A stretch of DNA of 64,000 nucleotides from Lanius collurio (GCA_020086605.1 JACBWW010000012.1:10399845-10463844), one strand, 5' to 3'. Shown: positions 41,701 through 51,186, counted from the stretch's first letter. Translations and numbers: made by a program. Notes: generated by a model from the letters alone, not told the origin.

Positions 41701-44700
41701 GAAAAGAGAGATTGGGATGCATTTCATCTTACATACAGCAACATACAAATGAATAAAAAGTGTACCAACATTTCATTTTTAAATTAATTCAAACCTACAG
41801 CCATCTTCATCAGAGCTCATAACAAAGAACTCTGCTAAAATAGATTGTTTTCACTTTCCATTTCTCCATGCTCTATCCAGCTGTAGTGTCCACTTAGTGG
41901 ATATGAAGGGGGGAAAATTCTCAAAATTCTGAAAAGTACAGTATGTAAAACTTAGGAGAAAGCATCCCTTTCAAAGAGGAACGCTTAATGTTTCCTAGAA
42001 TGTGAAATGTTATTTCAGCAAAGAACCATTCTGAACCGCACACCAGTGATAGAAATTTACTAGTTAGGATATCTTCCAGCAATGAAATCAGACAGGATAT
42101 TGGTGTCCTGCAGAGCCAGGAGCCTTCATTAAGTTGAAATTCATACTAAACTGTCCTAAGAGCAGTCACTGGGTTGAGGACTTCAAGCTACTTTCATACT
42201 CTACTTGCTTAACATAAAGCAATAAAACCTACAGTACTTTCAGCTCACAAGAGCTCACATTCTCTCCTGTGTTGCAAGGGGCTAGTACCTTCTGCCACAG
42301 ATATCAACAGCAACTTTTTCTGTTTTTTAGCTCTCTTTTTAGATTTTTAGCTCTCCTCAGCACCACTAAAACTGATTTAAAGACAATGGAGACAGGACAG
42401 CTGTAACATTTCAGCTCCAGGAACTTTCCTTTTGAATGTCCTGCATTCTTCATTTTATGTGCATTCTCAAGTGACAAATCAAGGAGGAGGGAAAGAGGCC
42501 AGAATAACAGAGTAAGAAAGCATATACCAAAAAAGACTTCCAGAAACAGCCTGTTGTTTATAAGTGGCCTCGAACACTGAAATTACTTACATATGAGTTT
42601 TCTGGAAAGCAACACCTTCTGGCAGAACCTACCTTTTCAGAGCAGGGGTTCCAGGAGCACAGCCCATGGGTCAGTTTGCAGACCACAAAGCATTGCCATA
42701 CAGTCCATGTTGCAATCTTTTCACAGAGCTGTTTCTGATGGAGTCAGAGCTATAGCAACTAAAGTGTCTGTGTCCACTGTGCTAGGACCAAGATTTGCAT
42801 CCAAGGTAGTAATGCCTGGACTCCAGGAAGTAATGCCTGGAGACAAAGGCATCATCATCCCACCAGATTCTGCACCCCAGCCATACAACCAGGTCCTGTA
42901 TACTCCCCCAGTTACACCTAATACTTCACTTGGCAGGAAGAAGCTGTTGCATCAAACTTTTCCAGGAGTATTTATGTCTTTTGGAAAAAAATGGAGCTTC
43001 CGCCTCTGCAAGGGCAGAAGAAGAAAAGCAGCCCTTTCCTGATAGACAGACAGGAAAATGGATTGAGGAATTTTATTTCTCCTCTAAACTAACTGTTATG
43101 ATTTGCTCCTGACTGATAAAGTTCTAGGTGTAATCATGTTTCTTTTCCAGAAAAAAAGAACAATTTACTTACAGGGGAGTTGGACTCTGCTATGAAGTAC
43201 TGGCACATCAGCCTTTAAATGTGCAAACATTGCCTCCTTGCTCCCTTTGTGCCACTGTTTGCTCTATGGACAACTAACCATGCAATCAGCCTTTCACTCC
43301 CTACTTTTCCCAGAATAATGTTATAAGCCTTGTTTGAGACACCTTCCCTGCCTTGCTGGTACTAAATGAGTTAACTAGAAGCACAATAAAAATTCACCCA
43401 CAAGGAAGAATTGTGTTGACTTGCAAGGTATCTCTGAGACATGTCTGTCTGAAAAAAACAGGAACTTTTTCATCCTTAACAAGAGGATTGTGTAAAAATA
43501 GCTTATCTCAAGTTTATCTATCAAGATGAATTGCACAAAATTGGCCCTTGAACAGAGGTACATCACCTGCACTTAATCAATAAAAAGTCTTCAAGCATCC
43601 AGTTGCTTCATATTTTCCAACCCTCCTAAATGCCTGCATCTTAAGTTCCCTTATTCATATCTGTTAATAACAATATAAATTATTCTTTCAGCTATCATCA
43701 ATGAGATTATCCCAGACCCACAAACCTTTTGAACCTATGATGGAGCCTGCCAGAGACAGCAGTTTAGGCTGATCACATGAAAAGCCTTACTGAGAGTGGT
43801 CCAGGACAGACCTTGAAGCCAGTTCACCCATATTTCCTAGATTTTTGTTGTGATATTACTTTAAATCACAAAGGAAAAAGAAACCTGGAATTTAGCATTC
43901 ATTGCATTTTTCATCACAAAAATGAACATGAGAGAAGATAAAGTGAAGATAACCTATACAGTTAACACAATCCAGTACCTGTGTACACAAGAAGGAGATG
44001 AAAGCCAGTTTCTTTTTAGTGTAATGGGCTTTAATAATAAAACAATAGGATATTTGGAAAACAATTCAGATTCCGAGTCACCAGAACTTTGCTAACATAC
44101 AAAACAAAAGGACAGGAGAATATAATTTTTATAGCTTTATAAATCTCACAAGCCTTCTGCTTCCTGAACTCTGTCTCCTGCTTTGTTCCAACACGTATTC
44201 CAACATGTAACTGAGCATGCAAAGTCTGAACTCTCTGCTGTCATACTGTATTACCCTATTAGATTTGCTCTGTATTAGATGTGACACCTTGTCTTTGCAA
44301 GTTAAAGATATCCCTACACAGTGCTCCTCATAATTATACTGCTGTTTGATATCACTACAGAAGGAAATGAAAGCTACATCCTGTAGAATTATTTGTGACA
44401 TATTTCCTTAGTTATGCAGATATATACACTCCACAGAAAAACAATTTGTGCTGATACAGCCTGGAAACAAATATTTTCTCAAGACTAAACGACATGAATA
44501 TGCTTATGAGACATCTATGGGCTATCCAGCAAAACAATATCTTCTAACAGAAGGGTCTTCTGCTAAGATGGATCCATACCAAAATATAATTTATAACAAC
44601 ATACATTTCCTGTACATGGTCTTATAAAAGTTAAACCAGAAATATCATCATTTCCCTCTGTCCTATGTCCTTTGTAGTAATAAAGCCATACAAAATGCAA

Positions 44701-45142
44701 CTTTGCCACTATTATTTGCTGCAGCTGAACACTACAGATAAGCTGTAAAAATTTTACAATAATTAATATCTGTATGCTGTGTCTTCTTGATAAAGAATGA
44801 AATCCTCTTTATTTGTTTATTTTAAAGAATTATTTGTCTATAGGGAAAATAAGCGGAACATTGGGAAAAAATATTTTCTCTTATGTTATTTCCTTATGTG
44901 CAAGATGAAATTAGGTAAAAAAACATAATTTCCTTGGGAAAGAAGTCTGCAAGTAAAAGGTAGGAAAGAAAAAAATAATATTAAAAAAATTTAAATTATA
45001 TTTCAGCTGCTTCTGAAATATGTTCTGGGCTCATATTAGTTCCCACTTTACGAGATTGGGAACTGTATCTTATTTATGTACAACAGAACCCTCATAACCA
45101 TGAAAGTAAGTGCCGTAATGCTATAGTGAATACAAAGTCATC

Positions 45143-45148
45143 ACCATG
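45143..45148. repeat. Target-site duplication, left copy (ACCATG)
   Basis: The six bases ACCATG directly precede the TG start of the 5' LTR. The same six bases follow the CA end of the 3' LTR. A 6-bp duplication fits alpharetrovirus-like and betaretrovirus-like (class II) integrases and shows that both LTRs belong to a single insertion event. Confidence 0.92.
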
Positions 45149-45436
45149 TGTGGAGGTGCCTCTCCCTGAAATCCTGGGAGGATGGACCCTACAGGGTACG
45201 AGTCTGTCCCTGTACCCATGTCACATGTGCGCCATACCTGTTCCTGACTGGTGGTGGGTTTGGGTGCCTGGGGCCAGAGAAGAGAGCAGGGTCCCAGGAG
45301 AGTCTGCTTGGGAACTGCAGCCATGCTGCTGGAGGAATAAAATCATCTCTGAACATCTACAAAAATACCGCTTCATCTTTCCTTCCAAGTTCATCGCTGT
45401 CTTATATATTTTGTAAGGATTCCCCTCACTAGAACA
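45149..45436 (+). repeat. 5' LTR
   Basis: 288 bp, starting TGTGGAGGTGCC and ending AGAACA. It aligns end to end with the 3' LTR at 47347-47638. An AATAAA polyadenylation signal lies at 45336-45341. I cannot place a convincing TATA box or cap site. Relative to the 3' LTR it lacks a 6-base piece, has about 3 extra bases in the middle and lacks 1 base near the end. Confidence 0.95.
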
Positions 45437-45438
45437 AA

Positions 45439-45456
45439 TGGTGGAGAATGCAGGCA
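45439..45456 (+). other. Primer-binding-site candidate
   Basis: The 18 bases TGGTGGAGAATGCAGGCA begin with the obligatory TGG, complementary to a tRNA CCA end, two bases after the 5' LTR. That is the normal spacing. I could not assign the matching tRNA from memory. Confidence 0.7.
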
Positions 45457-45480
45457 AACGATCCCTGGAGAAGATAATTT

Positions 45481-45486
45481 GTGAGT
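45481..45486 (+). promoter_or_regulatory. Possible leader splice donor (GTGAGT)
   Basis: GTGAGTAACT, 25 bases after the primer-binding-site candidate, matches the intronic side of a 5' splice site. The exonic side (aattt) is poor. A leader donor at this position is common in retroviruses. It could serve to make a spliced RNA for the downstream cold-shock frame, but there is no direct evidence of use. Confidence 0.3.
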
Positions 45487-45533
45487 AACTCTTGATATCT
45501 CTTCTTGCTTTCGTTTTGCTGTCCCATCTCTGA

Positions 45534-45767
45534 ATGATGGAGGACTCATGGAAGGACTCATGGCTGTCTGAACCACAAAGAGACATTTACCTTAAATTAA
45601 AAAAGGTTCTGGAACAGAAATATGTACTCTTTATCTTAATTCAAGCTCAGAAAGAGCTAAGACACTTTTTGGCATGGCTGTTTAAAAACTTCTTCTACGT
45701 TTCTTGGAAGTTGATTCTTACCAAGGACTTTTGGAAGAATGTTTGGACACAGTTAATTTCCGAATGA
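45534..45767 (+). pseudogene. gag: gag matrix-like remnant
   Basis: A 77-codon frame that opens with two ATGs, 98 bases after the 5' LTR, where retroviral gag normally starts. The product has the helical Leu/Trp-rich pattern of betaretrovirus-like matrix N-termini. After a polar leader ('SEPQRDIYLKLKKVL') there are spaced Leu residues, then a Leu-x-Trp-Leu-Phe helix (about residues 45-50), then 'FW..VW.QL' near residues 67-75. It stops at a TGA at 45765-45767. The same frame is open again from 45768 to 46391, so a single stop separates it from the GC-rich frame. No capsid or nucleocapsid zinc-knuckle motif is seen. Assignment rests on position and pattern, not on a database match. Its role in the original virus would be membrane targeting of Gag; here it is a relic. 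Confidence 0.5.
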
Positions 45768-45779
45768 AAAAATGTGCCC

Positions 45780-46391
45780 ATGCAAGACTATTTCCATGAA
45801 TATTACCTAATTACAGAGACTGTTGGGCAATATCGGCTGTGTCCCGCTACTGTATCAGCAGAGACCACGTGGTCGAGCAGCGCGTGCATTGCAGGGGGCT
45901 CCTCCGCCACCCCGGAGACCGTGCGGCCCCGGCCGCGGACGCCGAGTGCATTGCGGGCAGTGGCGAGGGAGTTCCCGCGAGTGGGAGAGACAGTGAGGCC
46001 AGGCATGGCGGAAGCAGAGCCAGCGGGGAGACCGGAGACGGCAGGAGTGGAGCCAGAATCAGTGCAGTGGCACGGGCCCGGCGGTGTTCGCCCTGAGGCA
46101 GCGGCGAGGGCGACGGCGGTTGAGGCGCATCATGGCGATGGCCGCCCCGCGCCACGTGGCGAGCGATGCTCTGAGCCCACACCTTGCACGGAGAAAGGCA
46201 GCAGCGATTGTGCCAGTCGCTATGGCGACCGCGGTGAGCAACGCCAAGCAGAGCCAGAGGGGTGTGGGGGCGAGAAGGGAACCGTGCTAGCCCACGGCCA
46301 CACAGCCGACAGCAGCAGCAGCGGCAGTGCCGGTGATACAAAGCTGCACACACGCGAACGCCTCACAGGGCAGGGCCGTGCAGCGGCGTGA
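45780..46391 (+). CDS. GC-rich open frame of unknown origin inside the ERV
   Basis: 203 sense codons from an ATG at 45780, in the same frame as the gag-like remnant. The product is rich in Ala, Gly, Glu, Pro and Arg and has no recognised domain. The DNA is strongly GC- and CpG-rich compared with the AT-rich genome around it, so long open frames are expected by chance in every frame (several overlap here on both strands). An internal ATG at 46005 in good Kozak context starts 'MAEAEPAG...', which recalls the acidic/Ala-Pro-rich leaders of Y-box proteins. That likeness is weak. It may be a gag proline-rich region, captured 5' host sequence, or non-coding leader. It overlaps the next frame only before the cold-shock domain starts. 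Confidence 0.3.
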   Translation: MQDYFHEYYLITETVGQYRLCPATVSAETTWSSSACIAGGSSATPETVRPRPRTPSALRAVAREFPRVGETVRPGMAEAEPAGRPETAGVEPESVQWHGPGGVRPEAAARATAVEAHHGDGRPAPRGERCSEPTPCTEKGSSDCASRYGDRGEQRQAEPEGCGGEKGTVLAHGHTADSSSSGSAGDTKLHTRERLTGQGRAAA

Positions 46392-46458
46392 ACGCCCGGA
46401 AAGCGTGGAGCAGTCACACAGAACTCCAGAGGGGAAGCGAGCGCGGTGCTAAACGGCG

Positions 46459-47193
46459 GTGCAAAGGTGGCCGAAGGCGGAGCAGCCAGCAGGGCCAGCA
46501 TGCACCAGCACAGCCAGACCGGACCCGCACGGTCCCACACGGGATCCCAAAGAGTCACGACCCCGTGACAGGAACACGCTGGCGACCCTGGCTGCGGCAG
46601 TCCGGCTGCGGCAGCTCTGGCGCGAAAGAAAAGCTGAAAGCGAAAGCAAGAACAGAGGAACTCGGAAAAATGAAAAGGTTATCGCAGCTAGGGTTTTTGG
46701 AACTGTAAAGTGGTATAATGTAAAGAAAAATTATGGTTTCTTGTTAAAAAATGATACTGGAGAAAGTATTTTTGTCCATAAATCTGCTATTGTAAAAAAT
46801 AACCCCAAATGTAATGTTCCAAGCATAGAAGAAGGAGAAAGAGTAGAATTTAAAATTGTGCAAGGAAGGAAGGGCCCACAGGCTGCATGTGTTACAGGCC
46901 CTGGGGGTGTCCCTGTCAAAGGCAGTAGATATGCCGGACAATATCCCCATAATCCCTATCCTTTCCCCTATCCCACTTTTCCCTTTTATCCCATGTCCCT
47001 TTATCCCCCATATATGCCCAGCCCAAATCTCCCTTTCTGGCTCCCCTCACAAAACCAGTCCTTTTCATTTGCCATTAATCCCTTTGCAATGCCGATGGGG
47101 GGGATGAAAAGGAGGGAGGGAAGAAATTACCTGTCATTTTCTAAGATTCCAACAGGTACAAAAAGGAAAATCCCTTCCTCAGTTTCCATCTGA
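46459..47193 (+). CDS. Y-box type cold-shock-domain protein captured in ERV
   Basis: A 244-codon frame counted from a GTG. Residues 73-158 form a complete vertebrate Y-box cold-shock domain. It starts 'KVIAARVFGTVKW', has an RNP1-like 'NYGFLL' (91-96), an RNP2-like 'IFVHKSAI' (104-111), and ends 'VTGPGGVPVKGSRYA' (145-159). The RNA-stacking positions known in YB-1 (Trp65, Phe74, Phe85, His87) are all kept, here Trp85, Phe94, Phe105 and His107. The first Gly of the usual RNP1 'NGYGF' is missing (KNYGF). Host YBX genes split this domain with introns; here it is continuous, which points to capture from spliced mRNA. Upstream residues 1-72 are basic and unrelated to any family I know. Downstream the usual basic/aromatic Y-box tail is replaced by a Pro/Tyr/Phe-rich stretch (161-192) and a short basic end. 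There is no in-frame ATG before the domain, so the true start (splicing or non-AUG) is unresolved. If made, it would be expected to bind single-stranded RNA or DNA. Confidence 0.82.
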   Translation: MQRWPKAEQPAGPACTSTARPDPHGPTRDPKESRPRDRNTLATLAAAVRLRQLWRERKAESESKNRGTRKNEKVIAARVFGTVKWYNVKKNYGFLLKNDTGESIFVHKSAIVKNNPKCNVPSIEEGERVEFKIVQGRKGPQAACVTGPGGVPVKGSRYAGQYPHNPYPFPYPTFPFYPMSLYPPYMPSPNLPFWLPSQNQSFSFAINPFAMPMGGMKRREGRNYLSFSKIPTGTKRKIPSSVSI

Positions 47194-47332
47194 AGCATGC
47201 TCAAGTCCTGATTCCATTCTGATGCTCCAAAGAAAATCTGTTTGGACATTTGGGGACTCAAGATAGTGGCTTCCTTTCCTTTGAAATTGTTTTATTGTTT
47301 ATCTAACTGTTTCCCATGTTATTGTATTTAAT

Positions 47333-47346
47333 AAGAAAGGGTGAAT
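47333..47346 (+). other. Polypurine tract before 3' LTR
   Basis: AAGAAAGGGTGAAT immediately precedes the TG of the 3' LTR. It is purine-rich except for its T residues and sits where the plus-strand primer tract is expected. The internal T may be a later mutation. Confidence 0.7.
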
Positions 47347-47638
47347 TGTGGAGGTGCCTCTCCCTTAAATCCCGGGGGGAGGGACCCTGCAGGGTACGAG
47401 TCTGCCTCTGTCCCTGCTCCCATGTCACCTGTACCCCATACCTGTTCCTGATTGAGTAGTGTGTGTACCTGGGGACGAAGGAGAGAGCAGGGTCCCAGCA
47501 GAGTCTGCTTGGGAACTCCAGCCATGCAGCTGGAGGAATAAAATAATCTCTGAACATCTACAAAAATATCGCTTCATCTTTCCTTTCAAGTCCATCGCTG
47601 TCTTATATATTGTTGTAAGGATTCCCCGCACTACAACA
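47347..47638 (+). repeat. 3' LTR
   Basis: 292 bp, TGTGGAGGTGCC...CTACAACA, aligned along its whole length with the 5' LTR. The AATAAA signal is at 47537-47542. By hand count there are about 29 substitutions and indels of 6, about 3 and 1 bp against the 5' LTR, so roughly 10% divergence. Confidence 0.95.
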
Positions 47639-47644
47639 ACCATG
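47639..47644. repeat. Target-site duplication, right copy (ACCATG)
   Basis: Identical to the six bases before the 5' LTR. This fixes the right border of the insertion. Confidence 0.92.
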
Positions 47645-50600
47645 TTGCTCTAATGCAACACAGCTGAAGTCAACATAATGTCTACTAATGGTTGCAATAG
47701 GAGAAGGACTAATCAGAGAGACAAATGTCAGTGCACAAGGCATCTCCTTGGAAAGAGCAAAGCCGTATGTGAGATACTGCCCTGCCCCATGCAGGCAGGT
47801 GACAGAGCATCGCCAAGGGCTGGAGAGATGCCTTTCTTGCAATGAGATTTTACATTCTCTAAAATCAATAGCAATTCAGCTGCAGGAGGACAATCCAGTT
47901 ATGTTCTATCATCTTCCCTTATTACCATCATTCTTGAGAGCACCTAAAGTCTTTCTTGGTCTTCTGTTTGATGTCTGGCTGAAAGAATAAGCAAGAGAGC
48001 TTCTGCAGACAGAAAAATTAGTCCCTCCAGCATTGCTCAGACTCTGAAATAGGACACACACAAACCAACTTTTTTTCTTGTCTCGTTGGAACCAAGATAA
48101 ATAAGGAATGAGAGAAATACTTGGAGCATCTTTTCATATTCTGGAATGAATATGGGAGTTTTATATAATTTCACAGCAGTTGGTACATCATCATTTTTAC
48201 ATAATTTTTGAGTAGTTGCAACATAAAATGGAAGGGGCACCCCAAACAGCAGCACCCATCTCTGCATTGCAGACTACATTTAGCATTAAACACGTGATAA
48301 AGACACATAGCATACCTTTCCCTCTGGGTATGTGAAAGTAAAAAAAAGCACACCAGGGAAAAAACTGACTTTTCATTGCCCTCTGGTCTTACAATTGTAC
48401 TGCTCTGCATTGTATGGACAGTAATATACAGCAGAGAAAAAATTTTACTAACTTGAAAAGAATAAAAAAACAGAAAAGAAATTACAAAAGCATCTACAGT
48501 ACATTTTGTTTGTGCATTTTATGAATTAAATAGCCCAAAGAGGACCCAAAGGGTGAAACGACTACTGCAAGTGAATTCAGAAGACCAAGAATGTCTTGTA
48601 GCAAGGATGCTGAATGATGGCTGTGGTTTTGAGGTGGGGTTTCAATACTGGCTCAGTACACAGACTAGAGATGTGACTTTACCACATGTGATCCTGCCTG
48701 GTACCAGCCTAAAGCTATTATCAGCCACATGCTGGGCAGTTTATGTGAGATGAATTAGTATTACTTACTCCATACACTAGAAGCTGAAAAAACATAATAG
48801 AAACTCACATGATAATGATTCTTAATTTGGCAGCTAATGTGGATTTTATTTATCTAGCAAAAGTAAATTCTGCTTGAGCTGATTCTTCCACCACAGGATA
48901 TGAGCAACTTTCTCAGTTTGAGTGGTGGTTATTCTGATTCGTTAGAAACATGAAAATATAATCCCATGAGACCAAAGTTTATGTATGTAAATATCCCCAG
49001 TGATTTGATTTTCATGAGGAATTGACTGTTTGTCCCTCTGGTTTTTGGTTTGTCTCGGCCTTTTCAGAGCTCATCCCTCTCACATCTCCACTAAGTGTGA
49101 TAAGAACCAAGGAACTCCCTCATTGCTTTCAGCCAATACCTTTATCACTCTTCATGGGTTTCATTTCCTCTTCAGCCCTGTGTCCACCTGTGGTCACTCA
49201 CTCCTCAGATCTGTTGAAATTTGTCTTACAAATTTCAGACCTTTTAAATACAGCCACCAATAATTCTATATTCTGAACCTCAAACTTGGTTATGAACCAC
49301 AGTTAAAAATCCAGAGGCTTTGTCAAATAGAGTAAATTTAAGCATGAAAACTCAAGAAGAGTGACAAGTCCATTTGCACCCTGGGCCATTCAACATCTCC
49401 TCTCTTTATCAAATTCTGTCAGATTCACACACAAATTTGAAGGTCTTAAGTTGACCAAAAATAAGCATAACAAAAACTCCAAACCCACAAAAAAATCAGA
49501 AAAATTTCTCTTGTGCAATAATACCAAAGAGTGTTAATGGATTGTGCTTATTTTTACACTCCTACTGATTTGAAATAATGGAACCTTAAAATTTTATAGA
49601 TTTTCTGGTATTTCTTATATATATATTGATTTGAAATAAACATTTACTTTGAAAAGCATCATGACAAAATCTACAGCTTCTTCTCTAAAGAGAAGGCTCA
49701 TTTTGCATATCCTTCTTCCCCTCACAAAAAGCAAGTTTAGTATTTTCATTCTTCAGTGCCCAGACTCATTGTATAACTAACTTTGTGATCAATTTTTGAC
49801 TGCAGATTTTTCCCTGGACTGAACTGTGTCACCTCAATCAGGCTGACATTTTCAGCCACAGAGAGCTAGTGATACTAACTGATAGTGCCAGCAGTTATGG
49901 GAAAAGAAGAACTGAACAGAGCAAAATCTGACAATTGTCACATTTCAACAACATTGGGTTTGTGTTTAGCTTTTCATACATTCTTAAATGCTAAAAGAAC
50001 TTCAGCAAATGGTTAGCAACAAGAAACTGGCTTAAGCATGAGGAAAACTTCCTCTCTGTAAGTCAGACATGCCTTTTATGAAGTCTAGTCCATTGTAAAA
50101 TCAATGACAAAATTCTCATTAACTCTTTGGCATTAGTGTATACTTTGTCTATTTCTTAATTACCTGTAATTAACTTCCACTGAAACTTCTCTCACACAAG
50201 TACTACTTTTTTGACATGCCCTCCAACTGATGTAAATAGCCAAGTGCATTTCAACTTGTAAATTTTAAAACCAGATAGATATACAATTTTAAGTGTTTTC
50301 AGCAAATACCTCAAACCCAAAGATTTATGTTTGCTTTGCTTGAAGCTCATTATCTTCACTCCAGGGCACTTCCATTAGTAAAATCTGAGCACTTGAATAT
50401 TCACATGATGAATATAAAGGATTGCTGTACTGGAATAGTGGGATTCTTCTGGCCAGCCCATGAAGAGATTACATAGATATCCATCTAAAGCTGCTAAAGC
50501 TGTGCCAATTCACTACAGCAGGCAGTAATAACCACACAAGATAGATGAAGAGATTATATCTGGTCTTCAGAAAATGGGCAATGAAGATCTATAATAGAAA

Positions 50601-50837
50601 AGGCCTGCAAGAAAGTCTTTGAAACAGCCAAAGCTCGGGAAAGAGAACTAGGTAAAAATACCCTCAAAATAATGTGAAATCCTAGAGAAAAAGGAGAAAT
50701 TATGTTTTCACTATGAATGTGCTCCTGCTTATCTAGCACTAATTGTTTAATGGTTAGGTATCAGATCTAATTCAAACATGTCTGTGAAACCAATGGATTG
50801 AAAGACAAGTCTGCACAACATGATTAATTTAAGACCA
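47645..50837. other. Non-coding stretch after the ERV
   Basis: No gene recognised. Open frames reach 100 codons (for example 47688-47990) without motif. A short (TA)n lies near 49618-49626. Otherwise plain AT-rich DNA. Confidence 0.45.
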
Positions 50838-51186
50838 GGTGGGCAGAGCCCCCCCAGCCAGGGCCTGTCCAGCACCCTGAGCTGTGGAGCAGGACAGATC
50901 CTGACACAGCAGCCAGGTCCAACCAAAGGTCCAGGTCATGAGGCAATGCCATGGCAGTAAGGGAGGTCCAAGTTCAAGTCAAGCTGCCAGTGCAGAGGTT
51001 GACCTCTGCAAAAAGGGAATCTGTGGGCAAGCAGGGCGTCCCTGCAGCTGTGCTAGAGGCCAGTGCTCCCCCAGTGTATCCCAGGGCAGGGGAGTAACAC
51101 CCTAGTGGGTGGAAGTTCCAGGTAAGGCTGGTCACTAAGACCTGCTAGTGCCCTCAGGGCCCCAGCACAAATACAGCCTTCCACAC
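50838..51186. repeat. GC-rich patch, possible unclassified old repeat
   Basis: About 350 bases with clearly higher G+C than both flanks, with sharp edges and words such as CCAGG, CAGCC and CCAGGTC recurring. There is no long open frame and no LTR or CR1 3' signature. The abrupt composition change suggests inserted sequence (for example a decayed repeat or a CR1 5' part), but I cannot name a family. Confidence 0.3.

Larger units (their letters stand above)
35129..45142. other. Non-coding stretch with low-complexity tracts
   Basis: No confident gene. It contains the 24-bp tandem duplication at 36169-36216, an A18 run at 37063-37080, a CAAA-rich tract at about 37880-38022, a coding-looking minus-strand block at 38518-38796, and an unrecognised 149-codon plus-strand frame at 42593-43042 (each discussed separately). 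The last ~700 bases before the ERV are plain AT-rich DNA. Confidence 0.45.
45149..47638 (+). mobile_element. Compact endogenous retrovirus carrying a Y-box cold-shock domain
   Basis: A complete LTR-to-LTR element of 2,490 bp. In order it has a 5' LTR (45149-45436), a primer-binding-site candidate (45439-45456), a gag matrix-like frame (45534-45767), a GC-rich open region (about 45780-46650), a cold-shock-domain frame (46459-47193), a short 3' non-coding part, a purine-rich tract (47333-47346) and a 3' LTR (47347-47638). It is flanked by ACCATG duplications. I find no protease, reverse transcriptase, integrase or envelope sequence, so it must have been copied in trans by a related virus. The 6-bp duplication and the gag-like start suggest class II (ERVK-like). 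The LTRs differ at about 29 of ~285 aligned sites plus three indels, so the insertion is old. It is the only strongly supported protein-bearing unit in the window. Confidence 0.93.

Noticed and set aside
45847..46353. 168-codon Ser/Pro/Cys-rich minus-strand frame within the ERV
   Set aside because: Shadow of the GC-rich region, where stops are rare in all frames; opposite to the direction of the element.
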